Below are positions 9,681 through 19,513 of a DNA stretch of 64,000 nt, piece after piece. The notes beneath the pieces are model-generated. The model saw only the letters and a list, made by a program, of their open reading frames with translations, made no database searches and had not been told where the DNA came from. Position 1 is the stretch's first letter. Every line of letters begins with the position of its first letter. The translations under genes were made by a program, and so were the position numbers. Where the stretch lies: assembly GCA_002811645.1 (NCBI GenBank), contig PDIP01000259.1:1-64000 (forward strand). The letters run 5' to 3'. Origin of the DNA: Corallochytrium limacisporum (taxonomy: Eukaryota > Opisthokonta).

Positions 9681-10532
9681 ATGGATTTTCAGCTTTACTG
9701 GGATAGCCTGCGGGCATGGGCAGGTAATGATATGTTGCTTTTCAACGCTATGTTTATGATCGTCCACGGAGTTTGTTATTTCGGACTTGGAATCCTCCAC
9801 CTGGCCGCTTGGAAGCACGGCTGGTTCAAACAGTACAAGATTCAAGAGGAGAAGTTCCCCGATGAGCAATTGCTAAAAACTGCGATCAAGAAAGCCATTT
9901 TCACCCAAATGATACTGCAACCAATTGGTCTGTACTACTTATGGGAACCATTGCACACTCGTCTCGGGGTGGAACGTCTCATGGGACCCCTGCCATCTCT
10001 TTGGGAAGTCCTCTGGCAGAATCTATTCTTCGCCGCAGTAGAGGACACTTTGTTCTTCTGGAGCCATTGGTTCCTCCACCGCAAGTTCATCTATAAGTAC
10101 ATTCACAAGCAGCACCACGAATTCAACGTTTCCACTGCCTTCGCGGCGGAATATGCGCACCCATTGGAGAACATCTTCGGTAACACAGTCCCCGTCCTGG
10201 CAGGGCCGTGGATGGTGTGTCCCCATGCTGTGACCTTCATGATCTGGTTGGCATTCCGGATTATCAAGACGGTCGAGGCACACGGAGGTTACGAGTTCCC
10301 TTACAGTCCATTTAACCACTGGCCCCTCGCTGGAGCTGCGCGGCATGACTACCATCACAGCCACAATGTCGGCACGTTCTGCTCGTTCACGGTCTTCTGG
10401 GACTATGTGATTGGAAGCCAGGGCAATTTTGAAGCCTGGCGAGCTCGAATCAAGGAAGGCAAAATGGACTTTGATCCGGCTATGCCCCCTTACAAGCAGC
10501 CGTCAAAGAAAGCCAGTACTAAGGCTGCGTGA
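9681..10532 (+). CDS. MSMO1: Methylsterol (C-4) monooxygenase, fatty-acid hydroxylase superfamily
   Basis: A 283-residue ER membrane di-iron oxygenase resembling ERG25/MSMO1, which oxidises the 4-methyl groups of sterol intermediates. Several hydrophobic helices precede three histidine clusters: HWFLH (HX3H), HKQHH (HX2HH) and HDYHH (HX2HH) near residues 130, 145 and 223. Between the last two, GYEFPYSPFNHWP and HSHNVGTFCSFTVFWDY match the SMO-specific pattern better than plain fatty-acid hydroxylases. The length is close to that of yeast and human enzymes (about 290-310). The C-terminus is Lys-rich (KKASTKAA) without a classical KKXX signal at the very end. The start ATG is the first in frame with good context (gccATGG). 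It converges on the SRPBCC gene 265 bp downstream. Confidence 0.88.
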   Translation: MDFQLYWDSLRAWAGNDMLLFNAMFMIVHGVCYFGLGILHLAAWKHGWFKQYKIQEEKFPDEQLLKTAIKKAIFTQMILQPIGLYYLWEPLHTRLGVERLMGPLPSLWEVLWQNLFFAAVEDTLFFWSHWFLHRKFIYKYIHKQHHEFNVSTAFAAEYAHPLENIFGNTVPVLAGPWMVCPHAVTFMIWLAFRIIKTVEAHGGYEFPYSPFNHWPLAGAARHDYHHSHNVGTFCSFTVFWDYVIGSQGNFEAWRARIKEGKMDFDPAMPPYKQPSKKASTKAA

Positions 10533-10797
10533 TATGCCAGCAGCCTTGGCTGAACCAACGCCTCCACTGTATCCTTGTTCCAAGACTGTGGTATCTTGAC
10601 TGCTAGTTCTGGATCGAGTTGGCAGCTACAGGCTTGGCAATGTGGTACGCGAACTAAACTAAATCATATAATTTCTATAGGTACATATCATCATCATTTC
10701 CTAATTGACCAGTCTAGTGTATCGACCACCGACGGGTAGGGAACAATGAAGCACCGTTGAAGCGTAATGTAGCTCATTGCCCACCGCTGGCCGGTTC

Positions 10798-11271
10798 CTA
10801 TTGAGACTTTCCGAAATTTCTCTTGATAGCTTTGTCCCAGGCAGTGTTTCCGCGATGAATGAGGTAGGTACCCAGAAACCAGGTCAGAATCGCCAAGATA
10901 CCGCTTGTGAACTCTTTGTTCCGGATCTCAGTGACGTTAGCTGTCTTTTTCTTGATCGTAAAGCCGTGGGTAATCTTCAGAATACCATCCCAACCAGCAC
11001 CCCACTCAACGATTCCCTCAGAGCTAGTTTTTTGTCCGCGGAAGACTTTGGCCTTGATTTCCGGGCCACTAGCAGCACGGAATTTCAGAACAGCCCCGTC
11101 TTTAATTTGTCCGTCCCGAGTGCCACCCTTGGGCAGCTCCGCTGCAGCCATGAAGGGCTTAAAAGCATCCGGCCACTTGCCCGGAGTGGCCATGGTGGTC
11201 CAAACATCTTCAAAGGGCGCATTGACCTCATAGGTCTCGTCATGCATGACGTTGGTAAACAGGAAAGCCAT
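10798..11271 (-). CDS. SRPBCC / polyketide-cyclase-like lipid-binding protein
   Basis: A 157-residue single-domain protein of the START/SRPBCC helix-grip fold. The pattern is typical: an initial strand YEVNAPFEDVWTTM with the helix that follows, a central GGTRDGQIKDGAVLKF, WGAGWDGILKITHGFTI strands, and a C-terminal helix with FTSGILAILTWFLGTYLIHRG. Such proteins bind hydrophobic ligands such as sterols, fatty acids or polyketides; the ligand here is unknown. The open frame extends upstream through a non-ATG codon, but the first ATG, with perfect context (accATGG), is at 11271. Its convergent neighbour is a sterol oxidase, so a lipid ligand is plausible, though that rests on adjacency alone. 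Confidence 0.7.
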   Translation of the reverse strand: MAFLFTNVMHDETYEVNAPFEDVWTTMATPGKWPDAFKPFMAAAELPKGGTRDGQIKDGAVLKFRAASGPEIKAKVFRGQKTSSEGIVEWGAGWDGILKITHGFTIKKKTANVTEIRNKEFTSGILAILTWFLGTYLIHRGNTAWDKAIKRNFGKSQ

Positions 11272-12754
11272 GGTGATTCTCTCTCGGTCGTGGTCTACTC
11301 TGTAAGTCAGTACACGTGGCCACAGGAGCCTATCTGTGACTGATCTGTACGAGCAGAACAAACAATATCGGTCTAAAGTACCATATGGCCCCCTAATCTG
11401 TGCGTACGAGGCACACATTACCTGTATGGACGCGCACAGTAACACCTGCCCGCAGTCCCTGAAGGGAATCGGCTGATCATCTGCAGACTGATCGCATTGC
11501 CTGCAAGAAATCACTCGTCACACGAAAACGAAAGTGAGCGGCAGAGACCGCCTTCGCTTCTAGACCTCCCCTTCCCAATATTTTTCTCCCACATTCACTA
11601 CGGTAAAACGTCAGACCTAGGTGACCCCGTCACACACCTCCCCCAGGCATACCAGTATCCGGTCCAATCTCGGACTCCAAAACAAAGGAAGTCAGCCTGC
11701 GGCCAAGTCATCACCCGGGGGCCACCTCACTCTCCCCGTCTCCCTCCCCAACGGGAGTCTATTTTTGGACAAAACAAACGGCCCCCCCCGGTGGGGGCCC
11801 CGGGGGGGAGGTCCGAGTGTGTCCCCTTCCAGCGGTGGGCTCAGAACCTCTCGCCGCGGCTACTAACAGTACGAAGGATTCAATACCAACGGATTGGATA
11901 GAGATCTGCGCAGACCAGTTTCAGATTCTCTCGGAAGCACCATCGGCTTTTTTTCTGCCGTCTGCCCACATTCTCAAGCCCGACACACCCGTTCCGTACC
12001 AATGACAGTTACTTCATTTGCCACTAACTGGTAAGAAAGGGATTCACTTGGAGGATACAAACGTAACACGCAAGCTCCCAAGACGCATGACCACCAACCC
12101 AAAATCAATCCCCTTTATCTGCATGGAGTCTGGCGCTTGCCTAACAAAATTGTGCTACTCCCCCACACCCACCACCACTTCCTGCAAATGTTAAAAAGCC
12201 GCTCCCGTGCTCTGCCCGCATCCCCCGGGTATCGCACAGGGTGGTACACAGGAAAACAGCTGGCTCCGGGTGAAGGCATTCGATCCCGGTCGATTGGACC
12301 GTGAATACCTGAGTCCTAATTTTGTACGGTACTGTCAAGGGAATTCTGTACAGTTGCCTGACCGACAATTGCTCACAACCCAGGAGAGTGAGGGCAGGGA
12401 CCGGGGGGAGAGGAGAGACAGTACCACTGAAGTAAGGGGGGAGGGGGAGCGGTGGGGGCTCTAAGGGTCCCTGGTGGGCACGCCTCCGCGGTGCCGTTGC
12501 GACGGACGGGAGGACGAAATGATACGTTGTGTCTGAGACTGCGTGTGCACTGCAGCTGCGGTGGTGGTCGCCAGGGTTGCGTTGCGCTTCTTCTACCTTC
12601 ATCCATGCTACAGAGAATGTTTATAGGTCTGTACGTGGTATTGGAGCCACGAACGGGTATCCAAAATCGGCCATGCAAGGAAGATGACTACTTGAATCCT
12701 AGTTTCAGGAACCACCGAATTAGAAGTGTCTATTCAATTTCTGATTTACCGACC
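11272..12754. other. divergent intergenic region SRPBCC / hydrolase
   Basis: No gene is supported. Notable pieces are a strong G/C inverted-repeat block at 11781-11811 (C8 followed by G5, C4 and G7 runs), another G-rich stretch at about 12400-12460, and a TTTATA-type box (gtttatag, 12619-12626), 136 nt before the hydrolase ATG. Open frames through 12141-12678 contain no recognisable protein. Confidence 0.5.
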
Positions 12755-13768
12755 ATGGGTGCACCCATGCTGCTGGTCCGCTTTTGCGGCGCACTTGTTT
12801 GGATTCCCGTTAAGCATCTGTTTGGAAAAACACCAGTGAAGACTTGGGGTGTGAAATTGGACCTAGGAGTCACCATTCTGAGAATTCTTCTCTCGGAGAA
12901 GCCTAGCTGGGCCAAGAAGGTCGCCGCTAAATTAGCTGCCAAATCAGCCAAGAAAGCCAAGAAGAAGGGCTTCCCTATGCAACCAGTTTCCGACGCGAAG
13001 GGATTCACCGGCTACTGGATCGGTGATGAGTCCTGTCCAGGAACTGTATGTCTGTATGCCCACGGTGGCGGTTACGCCTCGCAGAGCTCCGCCAACTACG
13101 CGGGAAGCCTGGCTAGCATGTGCGATACTGCTAGGGGAATGGGGCGTGATTTGACCTTCCTTGCTCTGGAATACACCCTGTCCAGCGATGGAGCACCGTA
13201 TCCCACTCAGGTGGTTGAAGCTGTCGCGGCGTACGTATACTTGACCGAGACCGTTGGCGTGAAGCCCGAGAACATTGTCCTCGCCGGCGATTCTGCCGGT
13301 TCCCATCTCGCGCTGTCTACCGTGCTCAAACTCCGCGAACAAGGATTGAATCAACCGAGTAAGTGTGTGTATATCTCTCCCTGGGTCGACCTTACCGCGC
13401 ACAAGAAGGAAGAGGGTTCCATGAAGGAGCACGTCAACCTTGACTATCTGCACCCCAATTTCCTCGACTATTGTGCCCCGATTTTCGCGGGAGATGTGCC
13501 TCTGGATGACGAATGGATATCGCCCATCAAGCAAGACATGAAAGATTTGCCGCCCGCTATGTTCATCTGGGGTGGAATCGAAACGCTGGAGGACAGCATG
13601 GAAGAGTTCTGGGTCAAATATTCCACTGCAGTTGACGGTTGTGTGAAGCACGTTAACCCGATCATGCCCCATATCTGGATGTTCATCGAAGACGTGATCC
13701 TGGCCCACAAGCATTGCAAAGAAGGCCGAACGACCATCACAACCTACATGGTGGAACCGAACTACTAA
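12755..13768 (+). CDS. Alpha/beta hydrolase, hormone-sensitive-lipase family
   Basis: A 337-residue esterase/lipase-like hydrolase. It has an N-terminal hydrophobic segment (MLLVRFCGALVWIPV) that may anchor it to a membrane. The oxyanion-hole motif HGGGY and the nucleophile elbow GDSAG are both present. The acid of the triad probably lies in GGIETLEDSMEEF and the histidine in MPHIWMF near the C-terminus. The order matches the HSL (family IV) carboxylesterases, which act on acyl esters; the substrate is unknown. A long open frame begins upstream at a GTG, but the ATG at 12755 has ideal context (gaccATGG) and starts where conservation begins. A Lys/Ala-rich stretch (KKVAAKLAAKSAKKAKKK) separates the anchor from the catalytic domain. 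Confidence 0.82.
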   Translation: MGAPMLLVRFCGALVWIPVKHLFGKTPVKTWGVKLDLGVTILRILLSEKPSWAKKVAAKLAAKSAKKAKKKGFPMQPVSDAKGFTGYWIGDESCPGTVCLYAHGGGYASQSSANYAGSLASMCDTARGMGRDLTFLALEYTLSSDGAPYPTQVVEAVAAYVYLTETVGVKPENIVLAGDSAGSHLALSTVLKLREQGLNQPSKCVYISPWVDLTAHKKEEGSMKEHVNLDYLHPNFLDYCAPIFAGDVPLDDEWISPIKQDMKDLPPAMFIWGGIETLEDSMEEFWVKYSTAVDGCVKHVNPIMPHIWMFIEDVILAHKHCKEGRTTITTYMVEPNY

Positions 13769-16242
13769 CGTTCAGAGCCCCGCTCTGCGCTCCTACGCAG
13801 TGTCCTTTCCCAGGCGATAGGGAGAGGTGGACACCCTGATTTCCACTCTTGGGTGCAAAAGACCATCATTAATTCCGTCGTGTGCCAACGATCCACGTAC
13901 TCAGTCTAGAGAAATTTTGGTGGGGTACCATACACTCACTAAACTTCCGGGACTTTCCTGCACGTTTTTTTTTGGGTTCGGGGCCTGGCGGAAAATTTCA
14001 CACGGACGTATATTTAAAGCTATATAATGGCTACTATACTGTTCTAATATATGGATTTCCGTATAATTAATAGCACCGGTAGTTAAAGAACTTGCTGTGT
14101 TCAAAGTGGACCCGGGGGGAGGGGGCCGGGTTTCGGCGGCCTCGCTCTCAGTGTGCCCACCCACCACTGCCATCCGTCGGCCTAGGGTTGGGCAGGCGAA
14201 GGAAAGGAGGGAAGGGAGGGGTGCCTGCCAGCAGCCAGCCAGCCAGCCAGCCAGGAACGGGGGGCCAAAGAGGAGTCCAATTTTCCTCGTTTGTATTTTC
14301 TTCCCCCTTTATTTTGTCCTTTCAAAATTCTAAACCAGCCCTACCAACCCGGACCTGACGCAGAACCGGGCCCCTCTCTCCCCCTCCTCCCCCGGGGGAA
14401 AATGGGCCCCCTTTCTCGGGCCATTGGCCCCCCGGGCCCCGGGGGGGGGAGTCTCACCGGTCCGCTCCGTCCCTCTCCGGTTCGGTTCCTATTTTTTTTT
14501 CTCTCCTCTTCTTCCACTTTTGCTACCTTTGGCCCGTTTTACAATTCTTTTTTTTTTTGCCCTGGCTGGGCCCTTTGTTTGTCCAGGCTTAGAAGAGTTT
14601 GCACCGGGGCAGGGGTTGGAGGGGGTTACCCTCTTTCCGTGGATCGGCGGGGGATTTTTTTTTCTGCGAGTGAGTGAGTGAGTGTGTGCGTGCGTTGGTA
14701 CAGCAGACCTTTTTGGTCTTTTACCTTTTTTTTTGTTTCTTTTGATTTCGTTTTTTTTTGGTGTATTCCCGCAGAAAGTCCGGTCGGTTGAAACCGCCCC
14801 TTCCCAAATAAAAATAAACACCAACACCAACACACACACACACGCAGATACAGAGACTCAGACAGCCAACGTTGGAAATAAAAAAAGGATGAAAAGGGAA
14901 GAGGTAAGCACGTGTCTGCAAGCATTTTTTGGTGTAAACTCAACTTGGCAATCTTCTTCTTCTTTTTCTTCTTTTGCTGCCATTTTAGTTTTTTTTTCTC
15001 GTGGACTCTCTCTGCCGGCTTTTAGGGTTTTTCTTGTCCACCCCCTCCCTCCCGCGGGGCAGGGAGAGGGAGAGTGAGAGTAGTGCGCTTATGAAGAAAC
15101 AAAACTTTAAACAGAGATTTGTACGCTGTCTCTTTCCTTTCGTGCGTGGCGTTTTGTTGTGAGTGTACCGCGTGTGTGTGTGTGTGTAGCTTCTGTGGGT
15201 CTTTACCCCCCCCCCTACGCTCACACATGGAAAAGTAAGCGAGAAAAAAATGTAAAAAAAATGGTAGATTGAAAATAGACACGACCCTTTCGCCTGGGCT
15301 CTCTGGTCATCCCTTTTTGCGGTACTTCCCCCACCCCCGCCCCGGGGGGGGGAGGCTCTACGCTCCACGCATTCTCCCGGTAGCTGAATGGATTTCCATA
15401 GTGAAAGAATGAAAGAGATTTCATGATTTCGATCCTTGCGGAACTCCGCGGACACCACGAAGAGGGGCCCCCCCGGGGTTGGGGGCCGGGGGAGAGAGCC
15501 ACAGCCACGTAAGAGTGGGGCCCTTTGTGGCTAACAATGCCCTTTTCCATCGCCCAAATAAAAAGCCTTCTGAAATAAAACAAGAAGAAAAAAAAAGGAA
15601 AGAAAAGGGGACAGGAAAAAGCAAAGAGAGAGAGAGAGAGAGAGTGAGTGAGTGAGACAGAGAGACAGAGAGAGAGAGGGAGTTCAGTTTGCGGTTCCTG
15701 TCCGCCGGGAGCTCCCAAATTTTCGCAGGCGGGCCGGCAACGGCGGGGAGGTGAGACGGCGGGCCAGGGGGACGAACCCCCCCTCCCCGGGGGGGACCCA
15801 CACTGGCGAATCAAGTGGCTATCAGCACGCAAGTGGACGACACGAAGCGTGTAGGCGCCATTGGTTGCTGCTCGATCACTCTTCACGTCATTCGGAAATC
15901 TCTTGGGCATGAGAACCCCTAAGAGCTTTTGGCGGAAGTGTGTTTGCGTAACCTTGGGTCACCCGCAATCCTATACGTAGGACAAAAGCTATAACAACGT
16001 TGGTGACTCATTATGAATCCCACGCGTGTTGCTCGTTTGAACTAGAAAAGCGACACCGCGACTAGGGAAATCCCATGGGTAGCTAGTTGGGAACCCAGAA
16101 CAACAGCAAATTGTCAATTAATTCTTCACAAATGATCTACGGAGAAGAATGGAGTAAAGGAAAATAAAAGCAGGACCATGGAGTAAAATACTCACTATAC
16201 TACAGACTGTGCAAAGTCTGGGACATTAGCTTAGATTCAAGC
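13769..16242. repeat. simple-repeat-rich intergenic island 2
   Basis: This 2.5-kb gap has no supported gene. From about 14100 to 15830 it is a mosaic of G/C palindromic blocks (near 14380-14455, 15340-15355, 15465-15495, 15775-15800), poly-T tracts of 8-11 nt, GAGT tetranucleotide steps, CCAG repeats (about 14230-14252), a CA run near 14829, a GT run near 15173 and a GA run near 15625. A cluster of AT-rich TATA-like words lies at about 14010-14070. The last 400 bp before the PA-RING gene are ordinary sequence. Confidence 0.6.
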
Positions 16243-18579
16243 ATGCGGTGGGCATGCACAATACCCGTATGGACCGCAGGGTTGGCCCTTGGTGACCAGG
16301 TCCATGCGCAAACAACAACCGCAAACACACAATTACCTGCGGATATGCCACAGAGGCGTACGGATTACAGTGTACACAGTGCCAACCTCAGGATATCGCT
16401 ACAGGGCGTGACCGAGCCCACGGGATACAGCACGGACCTCCCATGGTCTGAATCAGAGCTGGAGCATGGTTTGGTTAGGCTCGAAGGCGTGTTTGCGACC
16501 TTTGCGTCAGAAACCAATGCCAGTGGGCGACTAGTGCGAATGAATCCTACAGATGGCTGTGCCAATGACGGACCAATTAGTTTAGATTCGCGGGCCCTCG
16601 CATCGATGAAAATGGAGGTGAACACGACCCACGGCCACGGGAACCATCAGGAACAGTGCGAGGAGAAGCAGGAATGTGATGGTGAAGACATGGTCAGGCC
16701 CCATCCGCCACCATCTTCACTGGGTGAGCAATTTATTGCCGTGGTCGATCGCCGGCCGATTGGCCGTTGCACATTTCTAGCTAAAGCCCAGAATGCCCTG
16801 GACGCCGGTGCGGTGGCAGTGGTGATCATCATGGAACCAGAAGACCCGCCGGTAAACATATTGGTCGGTGAGGATAGTGTACCCATGCCTGTAGTAAGTG
16901 TCTCACACACTGTTGGACAAAGGATAATGCATTTGATGGGCCAGCGGGCGTACATTGACATGGGACAGGAGCTCAAGCCTGTGCTCAACTTCTTTATTTC
17001 CAAGTACCTGCACGATGCCGCCGTAGCTACATGTGTGGTGTTGGCTGTCCTGGTTATCATAATGACCATCCGTACCATCATCGAAAACCGCCGGAAATAC
17101 CGTGAGGAACTGCAAAAGGTCGAGGTACAGAAGCGCGTGTATGAGCTCATGGCGTCCCTGCCTGTCATGGACTACCGTTCGCTCATTGAAATTGCGCAAC
17201 ACCGCATTACTCAAGCGCGTGAGGGCATCACTGCAGCCACAACACAGGCCGCAGAGATGGCTCGGGCCACTGCGGCTGCGGCAACTGCCGCAGGTCAGGA
17301 GCCCGAGCAGCAGCCGCTTGCCGACGAGGGTGAGTCCCCGACAGAGGCCGCGTCCGCCGGGGGAACTCCTCCTCCTGGGGACGACGAACAACGGAGCAGC
17401 AAAGACAGCGCCGGCGGCGGTGACAACTCCGCCACCCTCGTGCGCTCCGACTCGCCCGCATCGTCATCATCGGTCGAAAGCAACGATGCCCCTTCAACTC
17501 CTGGCTCACCGCCGCCGACAACTCTGGCCGGTGCTGCTGGAAGTGTGGAGTCTGACCCAGACACGTGCAGCATTTGTCTGGATGAGTACTCTTTTGAGTG
17601 CAAGATCCGCACCCTGCCCTGTGGACATTGTTTCCACCGCGTGTGCGTTGATCCGTGGCTGATCAAGAACCGCAATTGTCCGCTGTGTAAGTTGGACGTC
17701 CTCTACGCAAATTCCAAGGGCGTTCTGGGCATTGCGCTTCCGTCCGTGATGCAGAACAATGCGGACGCAGGCGACGCAGGCGTCGCTGCAGCGTGCCGCA
17801 GGAGCACATCTGCTGACAATCTACGTGAATTTATGATACACAGCAACCCGGAGACAGCACGAGGTCGCATTGCCTCCGAATTTGGCACCGCCGCCAGCAT
17901 CCACAGTACCCACACGCTCAACGCTGGACCGGAGATGGTCTACGGCAGCAGTGGCAGGGGCGGTGGCGGCGATGGTAACGGCACGACTGGTTCTGTCGTT
18001 GCCCAGTCTGGATCATCATCTGCTGGGACGAGCATGTACCAGCAGATGTTGAATCTTCTCAACATTCCTCTGCATGGCATTAACAACATTGGCCTGGGTA
18101 GCAGCAGCCGCAGTGGCAAAAACGGTGATGGCGCATGTCATAAGTCCGTGCCGGCTACACCACGCTCTCGCGAATCCTCGACCGCATCCGTCGCCGAAGG
18201 TAGCTCATCCGTTCCGCTCCATTCTTTGCGATACCGGAAAACTGCGCGGCGTGACCTGAGGGTGTCCAGTCAGGAGGACACCACCAGCACCACCTCTGAC
18301 GCAACGAAGGGTCGGCGCGGTGGCAACCGCCGTGGGTCCGATCATCTGTCCCAGCCACAGCCGGGCTCGGCCATGTCGCACCACCGCGCCATGAGCACCA
18401 GCGCTCTGAGTTCATACAATGTGACGGACGCCGGCGAGGCTATGTTTGGTAGTACACACGTCGCTGGCGTGGAGCGTAGCCGGGACCGAGATGAGGGTGG
18501 CCAGCAGGAACCTTCCTTGTTCAGCGAATGGTTGTCTGCCAACAAGCGGGAGGGTAATCGCAAGGGCTCGTGGTTCTAA
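16243..18579 (+). CDS. PA-TM-RING E3 ubiquitin ligase (RNF13/GRAIL type)
   Basis: A 778-residue type I membrane ubiquitin ligase of the endosomal/lysosomal PA-TM-RING family. A short hydrophobic N-terminus probably acts as a signal peptide, although it is weak. The protease-associated (PA) domain spans about 160-245, with GRCTFLAKAQNALDAGAVAVVI and a VPMPVVSVS strand. A single transmembrane helix follows at about 258-280 (ATCVVLAVLVIIMTI). The cytosolic part carries a coiled segment, a Ser/Pro-rich region and a RING-H2 finger at about 441-484 (CSICLDEY, LPCGHCFHRVCVDPWL, CPLCKLDV). All eight zinc ligands are present. The C-terminal 290 residues are Ser/Gly/Thr-rich and look disordered. The gene converges on the SNAP-25-like gene 277 bp away. 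Confidence 0.88.
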   Translation: MRWACTIPVWTAGLALGDQVHAQTTTANTQLPADMPQRRTDYSVHSANLRISLQGVTEPTGYSTDLPWSESELEHGLVRLEGVFATFASETNASGRLVRMNPTDGCANDGPISLDSRALASMKMEVNTTHGHGNHQEQCEEKQECDGEDMVRPHPPPSSLGEQFIAVVDRRPIGRCTFLAKAQNALDAGAVAVVIIMEPEDPPVNILVGEDSVPMPVVSVSHTVGQRIMHLMGQRAYIDMGQELKPVLNFFISKYLHDAAVATCVVLAVLVIIMTIRTIIENRRKYREELQKVEVQKRVYELMASLPVMDYRSLIEIAQHRITQAREGITAATTQAAEMARATAAAATAAGQEPEQQPLADEGESPTEAASAGGTPPPGDDEQRSSKDSAGGGDNSATLVRSDSPASSSSVESNDAPSTPGSPPPTTLAGAAGSVESDPDTCSICLDEYSFECKIRTLPCGHCFHRVCVDPWLIKNRNCPLCKLDVLYANSKGVLGIALPSVMQNNADAGDAGVAAACRRSTSADNLREFMIHSNPETARGRIASEFGTAASIHSTHTLNAGPEMVYGSSGRGGGGDGNGTTGSVVAQSGSSSAGTSMYQQMLNLLNIPLHGINNIGLGSSSRSGKNGDGACHKSVPATPRSRESSTASVAEGSSSVPLHSLRYRKTARRDLRVSSQEDTTSTTSDATKGRRGGNRRGSDHLSQPQPGSAMSHHRAMSTSALSSYNVTDAGEAMFGSTHVAGVERSRDRDEGGQQEPSLFSEWLSANKREGNRKGSWF

Positions 18580-18856
18580 GGAACGTCAATGACGCCAAAC
18601 TTGCGTAGGCTTCCCTGTGCCCATGTTGTTGTCCTTTATCCAAATGATTTGGGTTTATGAGATAGTATTAGTATAGCCTTTAAAATATAGCAATGTACGG
18701 GTGTTTTTGGTTCAAAACAGAAATGGAACAGCAAAAGGTCATGGCCTTCCGAGGGCTTTATGGCGCATGTGAAGCTGGCCAAGACAGCTCGCTCCGTTTT
18801 TGTACTGCCGCATCCAGTCAGCACCTGCAGAAGGTTTGCTCCCGTCTCCCTGCACT

Positions 18857-19513
18857 CTATCCCCGCAGCAAGACGTTGGCACGTACGTTGGCATTCTGCA
18901 CACGGGCACCGCTGACCTCCGTCTTCTTGTTGATCTTGTCAATCTGGTGGTTTTGACGGTCCAATTCCGTGCCCATGTCCTTCGCCTGTGCCTTCAAATC
19001 GCCCAGAATCTCGTGCACTGCTCCAACGTTTTCGTTCATCTCCTCCTCGCGTTCGTCGTTGGTGATGCGCTTAATGTAGTTCACCTTGCCATTCTCACCA
19101 GTCTCTGCGGTACTCGGGTTCGCCAAGGGGGGCTGTCCGGCGGGCTGCTCGTTGACCACACCGTTGGCCGCCTGACCTCTTTCTGGACCGTAAGCCTTGC
19201 GGTATTTCTTGGAGTCTTCAATGTTCTTCCGGCGATTCCAGGGGCAGGTGCAACATCCGCAGCACTTTTCCATTTGCGTCAATTCGGCCTCTGCAGCGCG
19301 CATGTTCTGGTTGATCTGATCGAGGTCGCCATCGACGCGGTTAAGTTGCTCTCCCTGTTGATCGAGCGTGACCAGGGTCTCGGCACCGACCTTGCGGCTC
19401 TGTTCAGCGTAGTTCTTCATGCGCCGGGTGGAAGCCAATGACTCGTCAGTGACCTCATTGGCCTGCTGCAGCATGGCAGCGATTTCCTGGCGTTCCATCT
19501 CATCGTCGGCCAT
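18857..19513 (-). CDS. SNAP-25-like Qb/Qc SNARE
   Basis: A 218-residue protein with two SNARE motifs, of the SNAP-25/23/29 family that drives fusion at the plasma membrane together with syntaxin and VAMP. The first motif (about 8-75) includes LDQQGEQLNRVDGDLDQIN with the central-layer Gln. The second (about 150-212) includes LDRQNHQIDKINKKTE with its own central Gln, and the end ANVLLRG resembles the SNAP-25 C-terminus. The linker starts KCCGCCTCPWNRR, a cysteine cluster almost superimposable on the palmitoylated linker of animal SNAP-25 and absent from SNAP-29 or plant SNAP33. There is no transmembrane segment, so membrane attachment presumably depends on acylation of these cysteines. The length equals the animal proteins (206-211). 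The ATG has ideal context (accATGG). Confidence 0.9.
   Translation of the reverse strand: MADDEMERQEIAAMLQQANEVTDESLASTRRMKNYAEQSRKVGAETLVTLDQQGEQLNRVDGDLDQINQNMRAAEAELTQMEKCCGCCTCPWNRRKNIEDSKKYRKAYGPERGQAANGVVNEQPAGQPPLANPSTAETGENGKVNYIKRITNDEREEEMNENVGAVHEILGDLKAQAKDMGTELDRQNHQIDKINKKTEVSGARVQNANVRANVLLRG

Noticed and set aside
13990-14070. TATA-rich cluster suggesting a promoter for an unseen gene
   Set aside because: No coding sequence follows within the next 2 kb; the region runs into the repeat island.
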